The translations under genes were made by a program, and so were the position numbers. From Panax quinquefolius (Eukaryota; Streptophyta; Magnoliopsida; Apiales; Araliaceae), in the NCBI GenBank assembly GCA_020205615.1, contig CM035153.1:96500792-96564791 (forward strand): 64,000 nt of DNA, read 5' to 3'. The notes under the pieces are model-generated. The model was not told the origin of the DNA, ran no database searches, and saw only the letters and a list, made by a program, of their open reading frames with translations. Position 1 is the first letter of the stretch. Each line of letters opens with the position of its first letter. Shown piece after piece: positions 12,800 through 24,567 of this stretch.

Positions 12800-13131
12800 A
12801 TATTAATTACATACTAAAATATTTCATGCATTAAATATTTTCAAATATACAGTATATCTGCATGTTATGATTTTAAATGCGTCTTGTTGATATACATTAT
12901 ATGTTCTTAACCGAAGACTAAGGGAGACGTATCTGTTTTTCACAATTCACGATAGATATCATTATGGGTTTTGAAATTTGAAAAGACAAGAGCTGAGGAT
13001 TGTTTATCTTTTCAAGGAGTCCTTTCGGCGTCCAACATTTTCCTATTAAATATAGAGCGCCTTTTTTCCTAACAAATACTCAGAAATTTCTCCATCATTC
13101 TTAAGCACTAGCTCTAGTTTCTGTAACGACA
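12800..13131. other. spacer between pol and extra ORF of copia element 1
   Basis: AT-rich sequence with no coding match. It may hold the promoter or splice sites used for the downstream ORF, but none stands out. Confidence 0.4.
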
Positions 13132-14394
13132 ATGAAGACTCGCACCAAAAAATGATCATCCGGCATCACCATCAAAGAAGGAAAACATCCACGGTCCCCT
13201 TATACTATGCGATCACTGAAGAAGTCCAAAAGATAAACTCGCAAAACATCTATGCATGTCTCTTTCGATGGGTCTGATTCTAGATTTTAGTTCTTGAAGT
13301 TTTCTGCTTCTAATGAAAAAGAAAAACCCCAAAAATCTCCTGGTTCTGAGCCTCCCTCCTCTCAACCAGAGTCGACATCTAATCTGGTAAACCCTTTTTC
13401 TACTTCTTCTGATTTGCCAGATAATTTCTTTCGGGGTTAGAGTTTTGAAGCTCGCTTCAAAACCTCTATTGCTACCAAACAGTTTGTTTATGAAAAAATT
13501 ATGGATCTATTTTATTTCATAAATTCTTCTTTGGAAAAACTTTTCACTTCTTGTGGTATTTCTGTTATGCTCTTTCCCCCCACTAGGGCATATCCCTGGT
13601 TGGTACAACAGTTTTCTACTAATCTAGAATGTAATGGGGATTGTTATACATCTTTTGTGAAGGGAAAATCTATGTTTTTCACGGTTGTTGATTTTGGTAG
13701 TATTTTTGATATTCCTTCTTCTGGTCCTTGTCCTTTTACCATCAAAGGTGCTGCTAATATACCCTTTACTCCTCTCGAGCAACTTCACACTATGATGAAT
13801 GATTCATCTTTAACTACTTTGTTTACCACCAAAACTGTTGATGTTTGTCCAACCGCATGCGTCTTAAACAAATTGATTCGTTATAATCTGCTTCCACGAG
13901 TAGGTGGTGGAGCAGATTTTACTTATCAAGATCTTGTGGTTGTTGCTATGATTTTGAAAGGTGTTAGTTTTAATTACTCCCTCATGATGTTGTCCCACAC
14001 GCTTAGTTGTATTCGGCAAGCTAAAAAGTGTTTGCCTTATAGGTTATTTTTGACAAAAATGTTACAGCATTTTAAAATTTTTCTTGATGATGAAATTGTG
14101 GTTTCACACAATGAGTTCATTGACTCTGCAAATCTCAGATAATCTCATATCATGTTTGTTGATAGTCTATTTGTTCGGATTGTTCCTGATCCTGTTTGTA
14201 TTCCACCAAGTTTTGTATCATCGGACTTCCATCTGATACTTCTACTTCCTCTACCAAATGAGACCTTTATTCCTCGTCCTCCTAGGTTTGCTCATGAATT
14301 TTCTTATGAAGAAAAACTTCATCGTCTTCTACATCGTCCCTATTTCACTTCTCGCCCTCTGCCTGTGATCCATGTTGACGAAATTGACATCTGA
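13132..14394 (+). pseudogene. extra ORF downstream of copia pol (function unknown)
   Basis: An ATG at 13,132 (MKTRTKK) is followed at once by TGA. Coding-like sequence continues in shifted frames (Ser/Pro-rich around 13,320-13,420) and then as a 213-residue open frame at 13,501-14,142 and an 80-residue frame at 14,152-14,394, separated by one stop. Read through, it would be roughly 400 residues. Such post-pol ORFs are known in SIRE-like copia elements, where some are called env-like. I see no clear signal peptide or transmembrane helix, so that label is not supported here; it could also be a captured plant sequence. Broken by at least three stops. Confidence 0.6.
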
Positions 14395-14413
14395 CTACAT
14401 TTTTGTTGATGAC

Positions 14414-14425
14414 AAAGGGGGAGAG
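14414..14425 (+). promoter_or_regulatory. PPT-like purine tract after the extra ORF
   Basis: AAAGGGGGAGAG within TTGATGACAAAGGGGG, 20 bases after the extra-ORF stop. It resembles the true PPT at 14,837 and may be a second priming site or the remnant of an internal duplication. Confidence 0.5.
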
Positions 14426-14836
14426 TTGATGTGAAGAAGTGTTAGCTGGTTTTGGAAGTTTGGTTTTTGAAACTGGTTTTGGAAGTTTGGTTTTGGAAGT
14501 TGGTTGCTCTGTGAAGAAATGTTAGCTGATTTTGGATGTTGCTGATATTTTATGATTTGTTTAAAAATGATTTGGTTGGTACCAGTATTTGTTAAGTTTA
14601 TATTTTTGATGGGTTGTTTTTTAAACAATTTGGTTGGAACCAATATTAGATAATCTGATATTATGCTAAAAGTTTTTTGTTTATCTAATATTTGTTAAAG
14701 CTAACAAACTTGCAGGATAAATAATGCCTAAACAAAAGGCATGTTGATAATCTCTTTGGATATTGTTTATTTTATCCTGAAATTTTTGAATATGCATGAA
14801 TTTAGGGGGAGTTACAATTTTTGTGTTGTCATCATC

Positions 14837-14850
14837 AAAAAGGGGGAGAA
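14837..14850 (+). promoter_or_regulatory. polypurine tract of copia element 1
   Basis: CAAAAAGGGGGAGAA lies directly before the LTR start TGTTAACTTATT. The upstream ATCATCAAAAAGGGGGAGA context is typical of plant copia elements. Confidence 0.75.
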
Positions 14851-16505
14851 TGTTAACTTATTAATATTCTAACCTTATTGTTTTGATGATGACTTGAAAT
14901 TTTGAACTAATTCATTTATTATGAAATTTCAGGAAGTTGATGAAAGGACTATTGTCTAAAGACTTTGAAGATTTGAGTCCTAAGAATTTTATGTAAGGTC
15001 ATTGCAAATATTCGATTTCTCAATAGAAGGCTTTAGGACATTTTATGTGTGCATTTAACATGATTATCTATTCATGCATGCTTTAAGTTATGGTAAAATA
15101 ATACTTATCTTATTTGTTCGGATTAATTGATTAATATTTCCATGAGTTTTTATTATCCGAATGAATTGATTTATACTTCCATGTGTTAATAGATTTTATG
15201 AGAGTCTTGATTCTATAAATACTATATACATGTGCATCAGTCTTGTTGGAAACTTAAAGTTATTTAGCTTGTGGCGGTAGAGATATGATTACCATCACAT
15301 AATGGATTGCATATATCTTGGAGATATAAGATAATCATTATCTTAGAAAGTTGGTTTATATTGCACTCCTATATTAATGATATGATATCTCTTGCTTCGG
15401 AATTGATATAACAACATGATAAGTGGCGGCAGACTTTATTATTCATAATTGCTATAGGAATTGGAAAAGTCTAAGCTTAAAGTGTTACCTATCTGACTCG
15501 GTTTTTTTCTGGATTACTTTTGTAGAGTCCAACAAATATTTAACAACCGAAGATAATTGAATTTGTTATTTTAGTTTTCAACGGGAATATCTTTGGAAAG
15601 TTACTTATCTATTTGCAACGAAATATTTGGAGCAAAGGTAATAAATTGGGCTATAAAAAGAGAACTAATATCAATGAAAAAGATACAACACTTGAATTAA
15701 TATTTTGCACTTATATACTTAAAGAGCTATTAAATTATTCTTGGTGAAAACTTTGAGCTGTTGTGCAATTCATATTCAGATTATTCTTAGCTAATTTTTG
15801 TGAGCTTAATTTTGGTGATATCTCTCTCTTATACTACTTGATCATTGCATTCATTAGTTGAGCCTTGTATTGTTAAATTGTTTATTTGCTTTGATCATTA
15901 GACCTCTATATTTGTAATCTTATATTTTTAGACTAAGTGTTATCTAAAGGAATTTAATCCAGGTGGATTAAGGTTTGTTTACAAACAGGTTCAAGGAAGC
16001 ATAGATGCTTAAGGAGTGCATTGGTGCACAAGGAACAAGTGTGCTCAAGTGAATTGTTGTAATTCAAATTTGATAGAATCTGTTTTGTAACAAGGGTCAA
16101 TTTAAAGAAATAAAAGTGAGTCTCCAATACTAGTTGGTATTGGACGTGGACTAGGCTATTATTATAGAGGGTAATAGCTGAACCACGTAAAAAATCTTGG
16201 TGTTGATTTTATTACTTCCTTTGCTTTAATTACTCACAAAGGCTAGTTAATTATCCTAATAATTCAAATTTAAATATTTGCATTGTCTTGTGATAATTCC
16301 TTAACACCAAATATTTTTACTAAGTTGTAATTTCAACGAGATATTTTCATAAAATCATATAGTTAATTCGGTAGGCTATATTCATTCAGCAAACTGCATT
16401 CATTAATACAGTAGGCTGTATTCAGTAGTTTGATTTAAAGTTTAAAAATTGGTCATAGTTTATTCCCACACTTATTCAACCCCCCTTCTAAGTGTGCCTT
16501 ATCTG
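14851..16505 (+). repeat. 3' LTR of copia element 1
   Basis: It starts TGTTAACTTATT after the PPT. A TATA-like TCTATAAATACTAT lies near 15,210. It ends near TTCAACCCCCCTTCTAAGTGTG, a common LTR-end motif in plant copia. The exact end is uncertain because no second LTR is present. Confidence 0.6.
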
Positions 16506-16643
16506 AATTTCATTTTCCATAATTACTTTCCAAAATTTGGGATTTACAAAAGACTACCCTTTGATTATACAAAAGAGGGTTTTACGTCACTACCTAGATA
16601 GACAATATTTACATATATATACCTATTCTAGTTATTAACTAGA

Positions 16644-17243
16644 TTACATCTGCCTAATGGCATTTGTAAAATTTGCATCGGTAAGAATGGCCACCACATC
16701 CCGACTAATCGTGTGTCGAGTCTGCCTTGCCTCCATGGGATACTCAGCAACCTGTCGCTGATAATCCTCATGTGAACTCCTATGAATATAGGACATCTTC
16801 CTAATCTTCTGTCTCTTGGCCTTTACCTCCTCCTTAAGCTCAAAGGCCTCATATTTTAGCTCTCAAACCATGTCCTTAGTCAAAACTTTCTCGTCATGTT
16901 CAACCTCCTAAAACGTCTTCATGTCCCTCTTGTCCTCCATGATGTCATGGACCTCCTCCTTCAGCTCCTTCACTTCCTTACCTAACTGAATATTCCTATC
17001 CAACACAGTCATGAACAATGCCATCATGTCCCCCGGTGTTACCGTATTCAACGATACTACCTCCACCTTCTCCTCAGATATTTTGTTAAACAAGTATGTA
17101 AACCCTACCTTCTCGGAATCCTCTGATTCATCCATCACCACTATTGGCACCTCGACTACGAATGTTGGTAAAATCTCTATCTAGTTCACTGACTCCTCGC
17201 TAACCACATGTATATCTCTATACATTACATTATCTCATGACAT
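16644..17243 (-). pseudogene. ORF between primer binding site and gag, element B
   Basis: The minus-strand frame runs from ATG at 17,243 to TAA at 16,644, exactly 200 codons without a net frameshift, but with in-frame stops near the start (codon 3 and around codon 20). The uninterrupted part begins MPIVVMDESEDSEK at 17,150. The middle is charged and coiled-coil-like (VKELKEEVHDIMEDK). The C-terminus shares MSYIHRSSH, TRHTISRDV and NAIRQM with copy A. The ATG again follows a TTTTATTGTAG acceptor-like sequence. No known domain recognised. Confidence 0.55.
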
Positions 17244-17470
17244 CTACAATAAAACATAATATCTTGATTAGTACATGATATCAGAATATTATAAACACAT
17301 ATCACACTCAATGCATTTTAGGGTTAACTTCATCTTTTAATTCTTCTTGTAATGAATTTCCTTAATTCACCATTTAAAAACTCAACGTGAGTTTAATTAC
17401 TACTAGCTTCCTTAACTTTTCTTAAGGTTATGGCCTAAGGTTCTTCCCCCCTTAAGTTTTATAACCTACA

Positions 17471-17483
17471 TCTTTGATACCAA
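17471..17483 (-). promoter_or_regulatory. primer binding site of element B
   Basis: Minus-strand TTGGTATCAAAGA, 2 bases from the LTR end; close to the initiator tRNA-Met primer site. Confidence 0.8.
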
Positions 17484-17485
17484 CG

Positions 17486-19620
17486 TGTGATGCCCCCAAA
17501 TCCAAGTATCTTCCAACCCGATAAATGGTGTTACATGGTGTTTCTCTGCCTTTGGTCTAAGAATGGCGTTGTGGCGTCGTGTCCTTTGTTAATTGTTGTG
17601 ATGTTGCACAAATCTTCAGTAGCTGGGATCTGGTGCCGGTGCTACAATGCCCCAAATCCTTCACTTGGTGGCACTGTGGCGCCTCCCTTAATCCCTTGAA
17701 TTTTTTTTTAATTTCTCAGGCCATTCATTTCCCGAGCTCGTAACTTGTTCGTAATAGCTCAGAATTGGTTCGTTCAAAAGTCAATTTCTTGTTTATTCTC
17801 CATACTATGATTTCCTCCAGATAGAACACTTTTTTGAATCTATTAACGAGGCTTCCACTTGATTAAATTTTCATTATTCGTTCGTTAAATGTTCTTAAGC
17901 GTTCATCGCTCGTTCATCCGTAATTTGTTCATACGATGTCCGAATTCGCCAGCTCTTGAGTCTATGACTCATAAATTTCATGGTCTTCAATATTTTCATG
18001 AAAACCTAGCTTTCTAGGTTCGTTATTAACATGTCACTTCCATTCCGAAATCCTAGTTAACTATGATTTTAACATTTTTCGCCTTTCCTTAGAAATTTTG
18101 CCATAACTTCGTTATACAAGATTTTTAATCCGTTCTAAATGGATTCATTTCATTATTCAAACATCTATCATCTTAACCAGGCATATAGCATCTAATCCTA
18201 TACACGATGATTTTAAACTTGTCCATCAACAACATGTGCTAAGTTTTTATATTTTCTTCCTTATGTTCTTAATCATTCGATTATGACTTCACTTGATACA
18301 TTTTTATTAATGTTTAAATTCCACTAATATCCATCCTTATTACTCCTTATGAGACATGCTCCACCAATAATCACTTCTCTATCAAGATTCAAATTGAAGA
18401 GATAAAAATTAAAGGTTCAAGTTTCATTACCTTTTTATGTTCTAGCTTTCTTCTTCTTCTTCTTTGGCAAATTATAAATTTCTCTCTTTTCTCTATCTAA
18501 GCGTATAAACTCAAATGTTGGTGATTTGCTTAAGGAATGCCAAATGAAGTTCAAGCCTCCTATTTATAGAATTTCAAGGTTTAGGGCAAAATGGTCTTAA
18601 AGACAATTGATGGTGGTTCATGCTTTGGTCAATTAGGTTATGGTATCTCATAATCACTCCCTTAAGTTTCCATTCAAGCACAACACCCCCTCATAAATCA
18701 CCATTCAAACCTAACAAACCATCATCTACCATCCATTTTGCACCAACCACTTTTGTGTGTCATCAAAAACATTAAATGCCACCTCCTTTACTCCACCTCC
18801 TTACTATTCCACCAAGCTTCCAAGAGAAGCTTGGCCACCTCCCTTTGGCCAGCCACATGGTTCTTATGGGGCCCCCATGGGTTATTACCTACCTGGTGAT
18901 CCAACAGTTCGATCCACGAGTTCGGTTCTTGGTTTGGGCTTAGGTTTAATTCAATTCAGGCCTAACCTTGGGCATAAAATAAATTATCTTTGGGCCTTGA
19001 TTAGGTTTTTCATTGGGCCTCAATCATCTTTCACTTAGTCTTGCCAAAGTTCACATTCAATCTTTACTATTTCATTAATAATGGTTTGTGCTTTTAACGC
19101 ATAATTCTCGTATTCTTCTCATATACTAGTTCGTATAGCATTCATCTTATTCGTTGTATTATCTTTCATATATACTTTTACAATACCGTGTATTATACTC
19201 ATATTCTTTCCCTGTATAATTTCTTTTCTTTTATACTTAATCATTATTTATTCAAATCTTCACTTTCCCTAACATTCTCGAATTGAGTACGCAGACGAAA
19301 AATTGCATTTTCCATAACTAAATTATTATTAGATAATCCATCTTTCCTTAAAATTATATCATTACATACTTCTCGGAAGTTCAAAAATAATTCCCGAGCA
19401 GAAATGGATGAATAGTGTTTTTCAGAGAATTTCTCGAAAAGCTTTTATTTTTGTCTTGAAAATTCACACACTTTATTTCTAGCACTTAGCCAGAATACTA
19501 CAATCATACATCTCTTCTAGGTTATAAAACGACCTTCATCTCGCTTACTCATTATAAATAATATTTAATATACTTTTATTTAATATATATTCAAATAAAA
19601 TTAATTTACATTATAATCTA
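17486..19620 (-). repeat. LTR of element B (start poorly defined)
   Basis: On the plus strand it begins TGTGATGCCCCCAAATCC, the reverse of the LTR end. A minus-strand TATAAATA at 18,561-18,568 is a plausible promoter. A CTTCTTCTTCTTC tract lies at 18,450 and AAAACACTATTCATCC (minus) near 19,410; both are shared landmarks of LTRs in this window. Confidence 0.65.
18561..18568 (-). promoter_or_regulatory. TATA box of LTR B
   Basis: TATAAATA on the minus strand, preceded by AATTC and followed by GGAGGC, at the usual U3/R position of these LTRs. Confidence 0.5.
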
Positions 19621-19644
19621 ATTCAATATATATTCAAATAAACT

Positions 19645-20789
19645 ATTTCAACGAAGGTCAGAATGATTGACAGTGTAAACCATTGGCGACAACTCGAGCG
19701 TAGCATCGGGAATGGTCTGATGATGTAAGCCATTGAAAACTACTTCAACGAAGGTCAGAATGATTAACAGTGTAAACTGTTGGCGACAACTCCAGCAAAA
19801 CATCGGGAATGGTCCGGTGATGTAAGTCGTTGAAAACTACTTCAACGAAGGTCAGAATGATTGACAGTGTAAACCGTTGGCGATAACTCCAGCGTAACAT
19901 TGGGAATGGTTCAGTGATGTAATCCATTGAAAACTACTTCAACAAATGTCAGAATGATTGATAGTGTAAATCGTTGGCGATAACTCCAGCGTAGCATCGT
20001 GAATGGTCCGGTGATGTAAGTTGTTGTAAACTACTTCAACAAAGGTCAGAATGATTGAATTACAAATCAGTGGGGACAACTCCAGCATAGCATCGGGAAT
20101 GGTCTGGTGATGTAAGCCGTTGAAAACAACTTTAATGAAGGTCAGAATGATTGACATTGTAAACCGTTGGCGACAACTCCAGCGTAGCATCGGGAATGGT
20201 CCGGTGATGTAAGTCATAGAAAACTACTTCAAAGAAGATCAGAATGATTGACATTGTAAACCGTTGGCGACAAACTCTAGCGTAACATTGGGAATGGTCC
20301 GGTGATGTAAGTCGTTGAAAACTACTTCAACGAAGGTTAGAATGATTGACATTGCAAACCATTGGCGACAACTCCAGCGTAGCATCGGGATTTTTCAATG
20401 ACGTAAGCCATTGAAAACTACTTCAATGAAGGTTGGAGTATCTAATATTGCAAACCGTTGGCAACAACTCCAGTGTAGCATCAGGAAAGATCTGATGAAG
20501 AAAACCGTGGAAAACTATCTTCCTCGGAGAAGACCGATGATGGAATATGTTATATAAATCCCTAACCGAGGCACCGCGAAGGTTCGGTGATTTCTAGACC
20601 ATTGTAAACTACTGTTCAAGTAGGCACTAAGGAAAGTCGGTGAGGGTCAACCTTCACAAAACTATCGTTCGAGTAAGTATTATGAGGATGCTATGAAAGC
20701 AAGTAGTAAAAATCCTATCTTCTATGGAGCTATCGATATCAACCTGATAGAAAGCCCGGGCAGTGGTGACAATCCCAGCGTAATGTTAG
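19645..20789. repeat. tandem array of about 97-bp units (Ogre/Tat-like 3' region)
   Basis: About nine units of 96-98 bp, each with CTTCAACGAAGGTCAGAAT, a GTAAACCGTTGGCGACAAC core, CCAGCGTAGCATCGGGAATG and GGTGATGTAAGCCG. Units start near 19,645, 19,741, 19,839, 19,935, 20,032, 20,128, 20,225, 20,321 and 20,416, then decay to 20,789. A degenerate unit reappears at 29,755-29,830 beyond copia element 2. Tandem repeats upstream of the PPT are known for Ogre/Tat elements, and a PPT plus Ogre-type LTR follow at 30,047. Open frames inside the array are by-products of the repeat. Confidence 0.85.
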
Positions 20790-20794
20790 GAAGA

Positions 20795-22678
20795 TGAAAG
20801 TAGTGTGCACAAAAGCCAATCATGTTGATGATAAAGCATATATTTTGTAACAATCTTAATTGTTTATTAATAAAAGTATTCATTTATTAAAGGCTTTAAT
20901 TTATCTATATGATGTTGTTTTAATAATATGTGATAAACTCATAGTTTTAAGCAATGTTTTTAGAATCGCGATGAGATCATGCTAATGAGATCTAAATTCT
21001 TAGATAGCTTAAAAACTAAAATGTTCCTAATTGATGGATTACTAAAAAGGAGATTAGTGAATCCGGATAGATTGGTACATACGTTGCTTGCTCATTGGAT
21101 GAGATGATTGATCTTATGATCATTTGTGTGGAGACACTAAAGCAAGTATGTAGGTGTTTATTGGAGAATAAGTTCACTGCAAATGACTCGCTAAGGAATA
21201 CCTAATGAAGTTTTACTTGCCTATCAATAGAAATTCTTGTAGTGATAGTAGTACAAGTGATCCTTGGACTTGAGATCATCATAGTATCTTGTGTATGATA
21301 AGTTATATTTTAACTTATTCCTTAAGACCCTTAGGGTATATCAAAGGGTATGCTTGGGTATAATAAGTTGTACATAGAGATAATATATGATCAACAAAGA
21401 ATCTACCGCTTCTAGTAAAATAAGAGAAATGTCCTATGTGATTCGATAAATGACAACCAAATAGTCCTTGGCCAAGGCAGAATGAAATTAGAAATGAGTT
21501 TCTAATTTGCATTATTTGGAGTTGTGCATTTGAGAATTGAAATACATATAATTAAATAAAATAAGACTTGACAGTAATTCCATGTCTTATATTTAATTGG
21601 GACATTGTATGGTGGAAGGATTGAATTATACAGTAACTATCTACTCAAAGGTTCTTTTATGATTAATGTTGAAATCTATATTATCTGAAAAGTCGTTAAT
21701 CGCTAGGGAGGCTTATCCCTATTGTAGAATAAATATTTATTTATTTAAATAAATTAATAGTTTAATTTATTTATTTAAATAAGATTAGAATTGTTCTAAT
21801 TGATTTATTCACAACCTAGGTTTAATATGAAGAACCTAAAGGGTCACCACAATCATGAAAGGAAAAATATTTATTTAAGAAGTAAATGACATAATTATAA
21901 TAATAAGTTAAGTGTATTTAATTTAATCTATGGTGATAGAATAAATTAAATAGCTTAATATTTATTATTTAATATTTTGGAAATATTAAATATAAATTAA
22001 TGAGAGGAGTCTTATTATTATTACTATTATTATTATTATTTAATTCTCAAAGAAGTTTATGAATTAATTTAATATAAGTACTCTCATTTATTCCTAATAA
22101 GATTAGGAGGCAAATTAATTAAAAAATTTAATTAATTTGCCCTAATAAGATTAGGAAACCTAATTAATTAAAAGAATTTAATTAATTAATTATTACCATA
22201 ATTTCTAATTAGATTAGAAAGATTAACTGATATCTTTATAAGAGGGGTCTTATATCAAATATCAGTTGGGAAAAATATACGTGATTCCAATTGTTAGATA
22301 GTACACTCTTTTTCTACAGAGATAGAAAAACTAGGGTTTGAGCCAAAAACACATATCTTCTTGAATATTTATTCTTTCTTGGTGGATCACCTCTAGAGAC
22401 CAAACACTTGGGTGGCTACCGTTGATCAAAGGAATGAATCAAACCCGGTGGATTCAAGTTGAACGTTAAAAGCATTGGAGGTGAACTCGTACCTGAGGAA
22501 GCTAATTTCTACAAGGGTATAAATCTGTTCTCCATCTCTTTTTCTATTGATTGATAATTATGTACATAGTATGATCTTGGTGATGGGTTTGTATGGAAAT
22601 TTTAAATTCCAATTTTATCGTGCCTCCGCGCCTTTTGTGTAATTTGATTGCATGATCGCGCTATATACAAACCCAACA
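20795..22678 (+). repeat. 5' LTR of copia element 2
   Basis: 1,884 bp, starting TGAAAGTAGTGTGCAC and ending ATATACAAACCCAACA. It contains long AT-rich inverted-repeat stretches (ATTTATTTATTTAAATAAATT near 21,730) and an ATT microsatellite at 22,016-22,040. Confidence 0.92.
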
Positions 22679-22679
22679 A

Positions 22680-22692
22680 TGGTATCAGAGCC
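22680..22692 (+). promoter_or_regulatory. primer binding site of copia element 2
   Basis: TGGTATCAGAGCC one base after the LTR end; matches the plant initiator tRNA-Met primer site exactly. Confidence 0.93.
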
Positions 22693-22959
22693 TAATTTTG
22701 TGCTAATTATCGATCTTGATGATTCCATGTACGTATGATATGCGATTTGATCGAATTTTCTAGGCAAAATATTTTTTTATTTTATGTGACGCTACCGTTA
22801 CATTTGTGCCATCTCGATTCGATGCGGAGCGTAGGCTGCATATAGCGTGGAAAGTGTTTTCACAGGCTAGCAAATAGCAATTCTTTCTTGTATTTCAGTG
22901 TAATACGCGTAGCATTCATGACACAGATTCTGAAAATTTTAAATTTTAATATTTATTTC

Positions 22960-23480
22960 AATTAAGATAAAATATTTATTTTGAATTGGAATATGATTGA
23001 AATAAAAGTTTTATATAAACTTGGAATTAGATTATACGTCTGTTTGAATAAAAGAGTTTATTCAATAGTTTTTAACTTGGAATTGGATTCCACGTTTGTT
23101 TGAATAAAAGAGTTTATTCAAGAGTTTATATTAATTTAGTTGGATTCCACGTTCGCTAGAATAAAAGAGTTTATTCACATATGGAATAAGATTCTATGTT
23201 TCCTAGAATAAATGAGTTTATTCACATATGGAATATGATTCCATGTTTCCTAAAAGTAAAGATGTTTAATTTTGATTAGGAATAGGAGTCAACATATTTT
23301 ATTTTTCCAGTAATTTTAAGTTAAAATAAAGGAGTTTATTTTGTACTTGAAATTGGATTCTTATTAATTAAAATAAAGGAGTTTATTTTAATTTGGAATT
23401 TGATTAAAAATAAAGGAGTTTATTTTTATTCAAAATTGCATAAAATAAAATAAAGAAATTTATTATAATTTAAATTTAGA
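22960..23480 (+). repeat. array of hairpins with RGAG loops in copia leader
   Basis: At least seven short inverted repeats with arms around AATAAA/TTTATT and a loop of AGAG, TGAG or GGAG: 23,044-23,065, 23,100-23,121, 23,159-23,176, 23,206-23,223, 23,323-23,342, 23,368-23,391 and 23,406-23,427, with weaker ones to 23,480. Spacing is about 45-60 bases. Between several copies a second small palindrome, GGAATTGGATTCC or variants, recurs. The outer stem sequence changes from unit to unit but stays complementary. Confidence 0.8.
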
Positions 23481-24049
23481 TTAAATTAAAGAAGTTTATT
23501 TTATTTCAAAATTGGATTTTAATAAATTTAAAATTGCCCATTAAATTGATATCAATGCATATATTGAATGGATTTATTATTCATGAGATGAATTTATTTA
23601 TTGATACATATGATGATGTGTATGATAATAAATGGGATTGATTATGGACTATTGACCAATGTGATTGGATTTTATTTTAGTTAGATGCATGAATGTATGG
23701 GTTTTATTAAATGGGGCCTGTGTACCTCGTCTTCTCTAATTTTTCTTCTATGTATTACCCCTTGACTGCTGATCAAGGTTTCTATTTATTTTAAATAGTT
23801 ATGTAATAGGAATAGTTAGAATTAATTTTGAAGAATTGGAGATCAAGGATCAAGGAGCGCTTGAAGACCCATTTTGTAATGGAGCCCAGGTTTAAATGTA
23901 ATAGTTATATTTAAATTTAATTCTTTCACCCTAGGTTTGACCTCTTGGTTCATTTAGTGGTTCTAGTGAACCAAACTAGAATAAAGTCCATATTCAAAGA
24001 TATTTAGAATATCGAACGTCGCCTTATAGCATGATAAAATTAATAGAGT

Positions 24050-24380
24050 ATTAAATATTTAACATGAGTTTGTTGTGTCAGCACAAGACAAGCATTAAGT
24101 ATTTAAGATGTTAATTTATCACATTTGATGCTTATAAAGAAAATTGAACAATATTGTTTTGTTGTGTCACCACAAGGACAATATTTTTCTTTTTTAAATA
24201 TATAAAAGTGCAAGGTTAGACTTAACTTAGATAATTTTGATTCGGATGTGCCACTACTTGATTGAAATAATCTAAGAGGCAAAATAAAGGGAGTTACATG
24301 ATGATGTAATTGACAAGAGTTGTCTCTCTATTTATTTATATATAGTTTGTTGTGTCACCACAAGGCTATATACATTTGAA
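24050..24380 (+). repeat. four hairpins, three sharing apex TTGTGTCACCACAA, in copia leader
   Basis: Near 24,051-24,105, 24,146-24,188 and 24,336-24,375 the apex GTTTGTTGTGTCACCACAAG (first copy TCAG instead of TCAC) is flanked by different complementary arms: TTAAATATTTAA with TTAAGTATTTAA, AATATTGT with ACAATATT, and TATATAG with CTATATA. A fourth, looser hairpin at 24,226-24,276 pairs CTTAGATAATTT with AAATAATCTAAG around a GATGTGCCACTAC apex. All lie just upstream of gag. Confidence 0.8.
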
Positions 24381-24567
24381 ATGGGATCCTTATTCTTACT
24401 AGCAAATCTTTAATTAGATTTTGCCGAACAATATAATGAGGGTAATATAGTTTGATGAAAATAGTAGGAGATACCAATTTAAAATAATACCTAAATTATT
24501 TTGGTAATTAATAAAAGAATGTATGTTAAAATGTTGTTAATTAAAAATTCATTTATAGAATTTTACA

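Larger units (their letters stand above)
9356..16510 (+). mobile_element. Ty1/copia element 1, 5'-truncated, with extra ORF
   Basis: Plus-strand copia order: gag end, protease, integrase, RT, RNase H, then an additional ORF, two PPT-like tracts and one LTR. The 5' LTR, primer site and most of gag are missing. An ORF between pol and the 3' LTR together with GGGGGAGA tracts next to ATGATGACA-type sequence is the layout of SIRE-type and some other plant copia lineages. The right boundary meets element B near 16,515; no TSD could be paired. Confidence 0.8.
16515..19620 (-). mobile_element. gypsy element B: LTR plus leader, reverse, related to A
   Basis: Read on the minus strand this holds an LTR end, primer site and leader that match element A from its LTR end to about 2,600 (shared blocks TTTGTAAATCCC and GAGGGTTTTAC near 16,545-16,590). 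Gag and pol are missing; the copy stops where copia element 1 ends. The right border with the Ogre-like repeat region is not sharp. Confidence 0.75.

Noticed and set aside
19745..20217. Minus-strand frames of 60 and 92 residues
   Set aside because: They run through the 97-bp array and simply repeat its translation.
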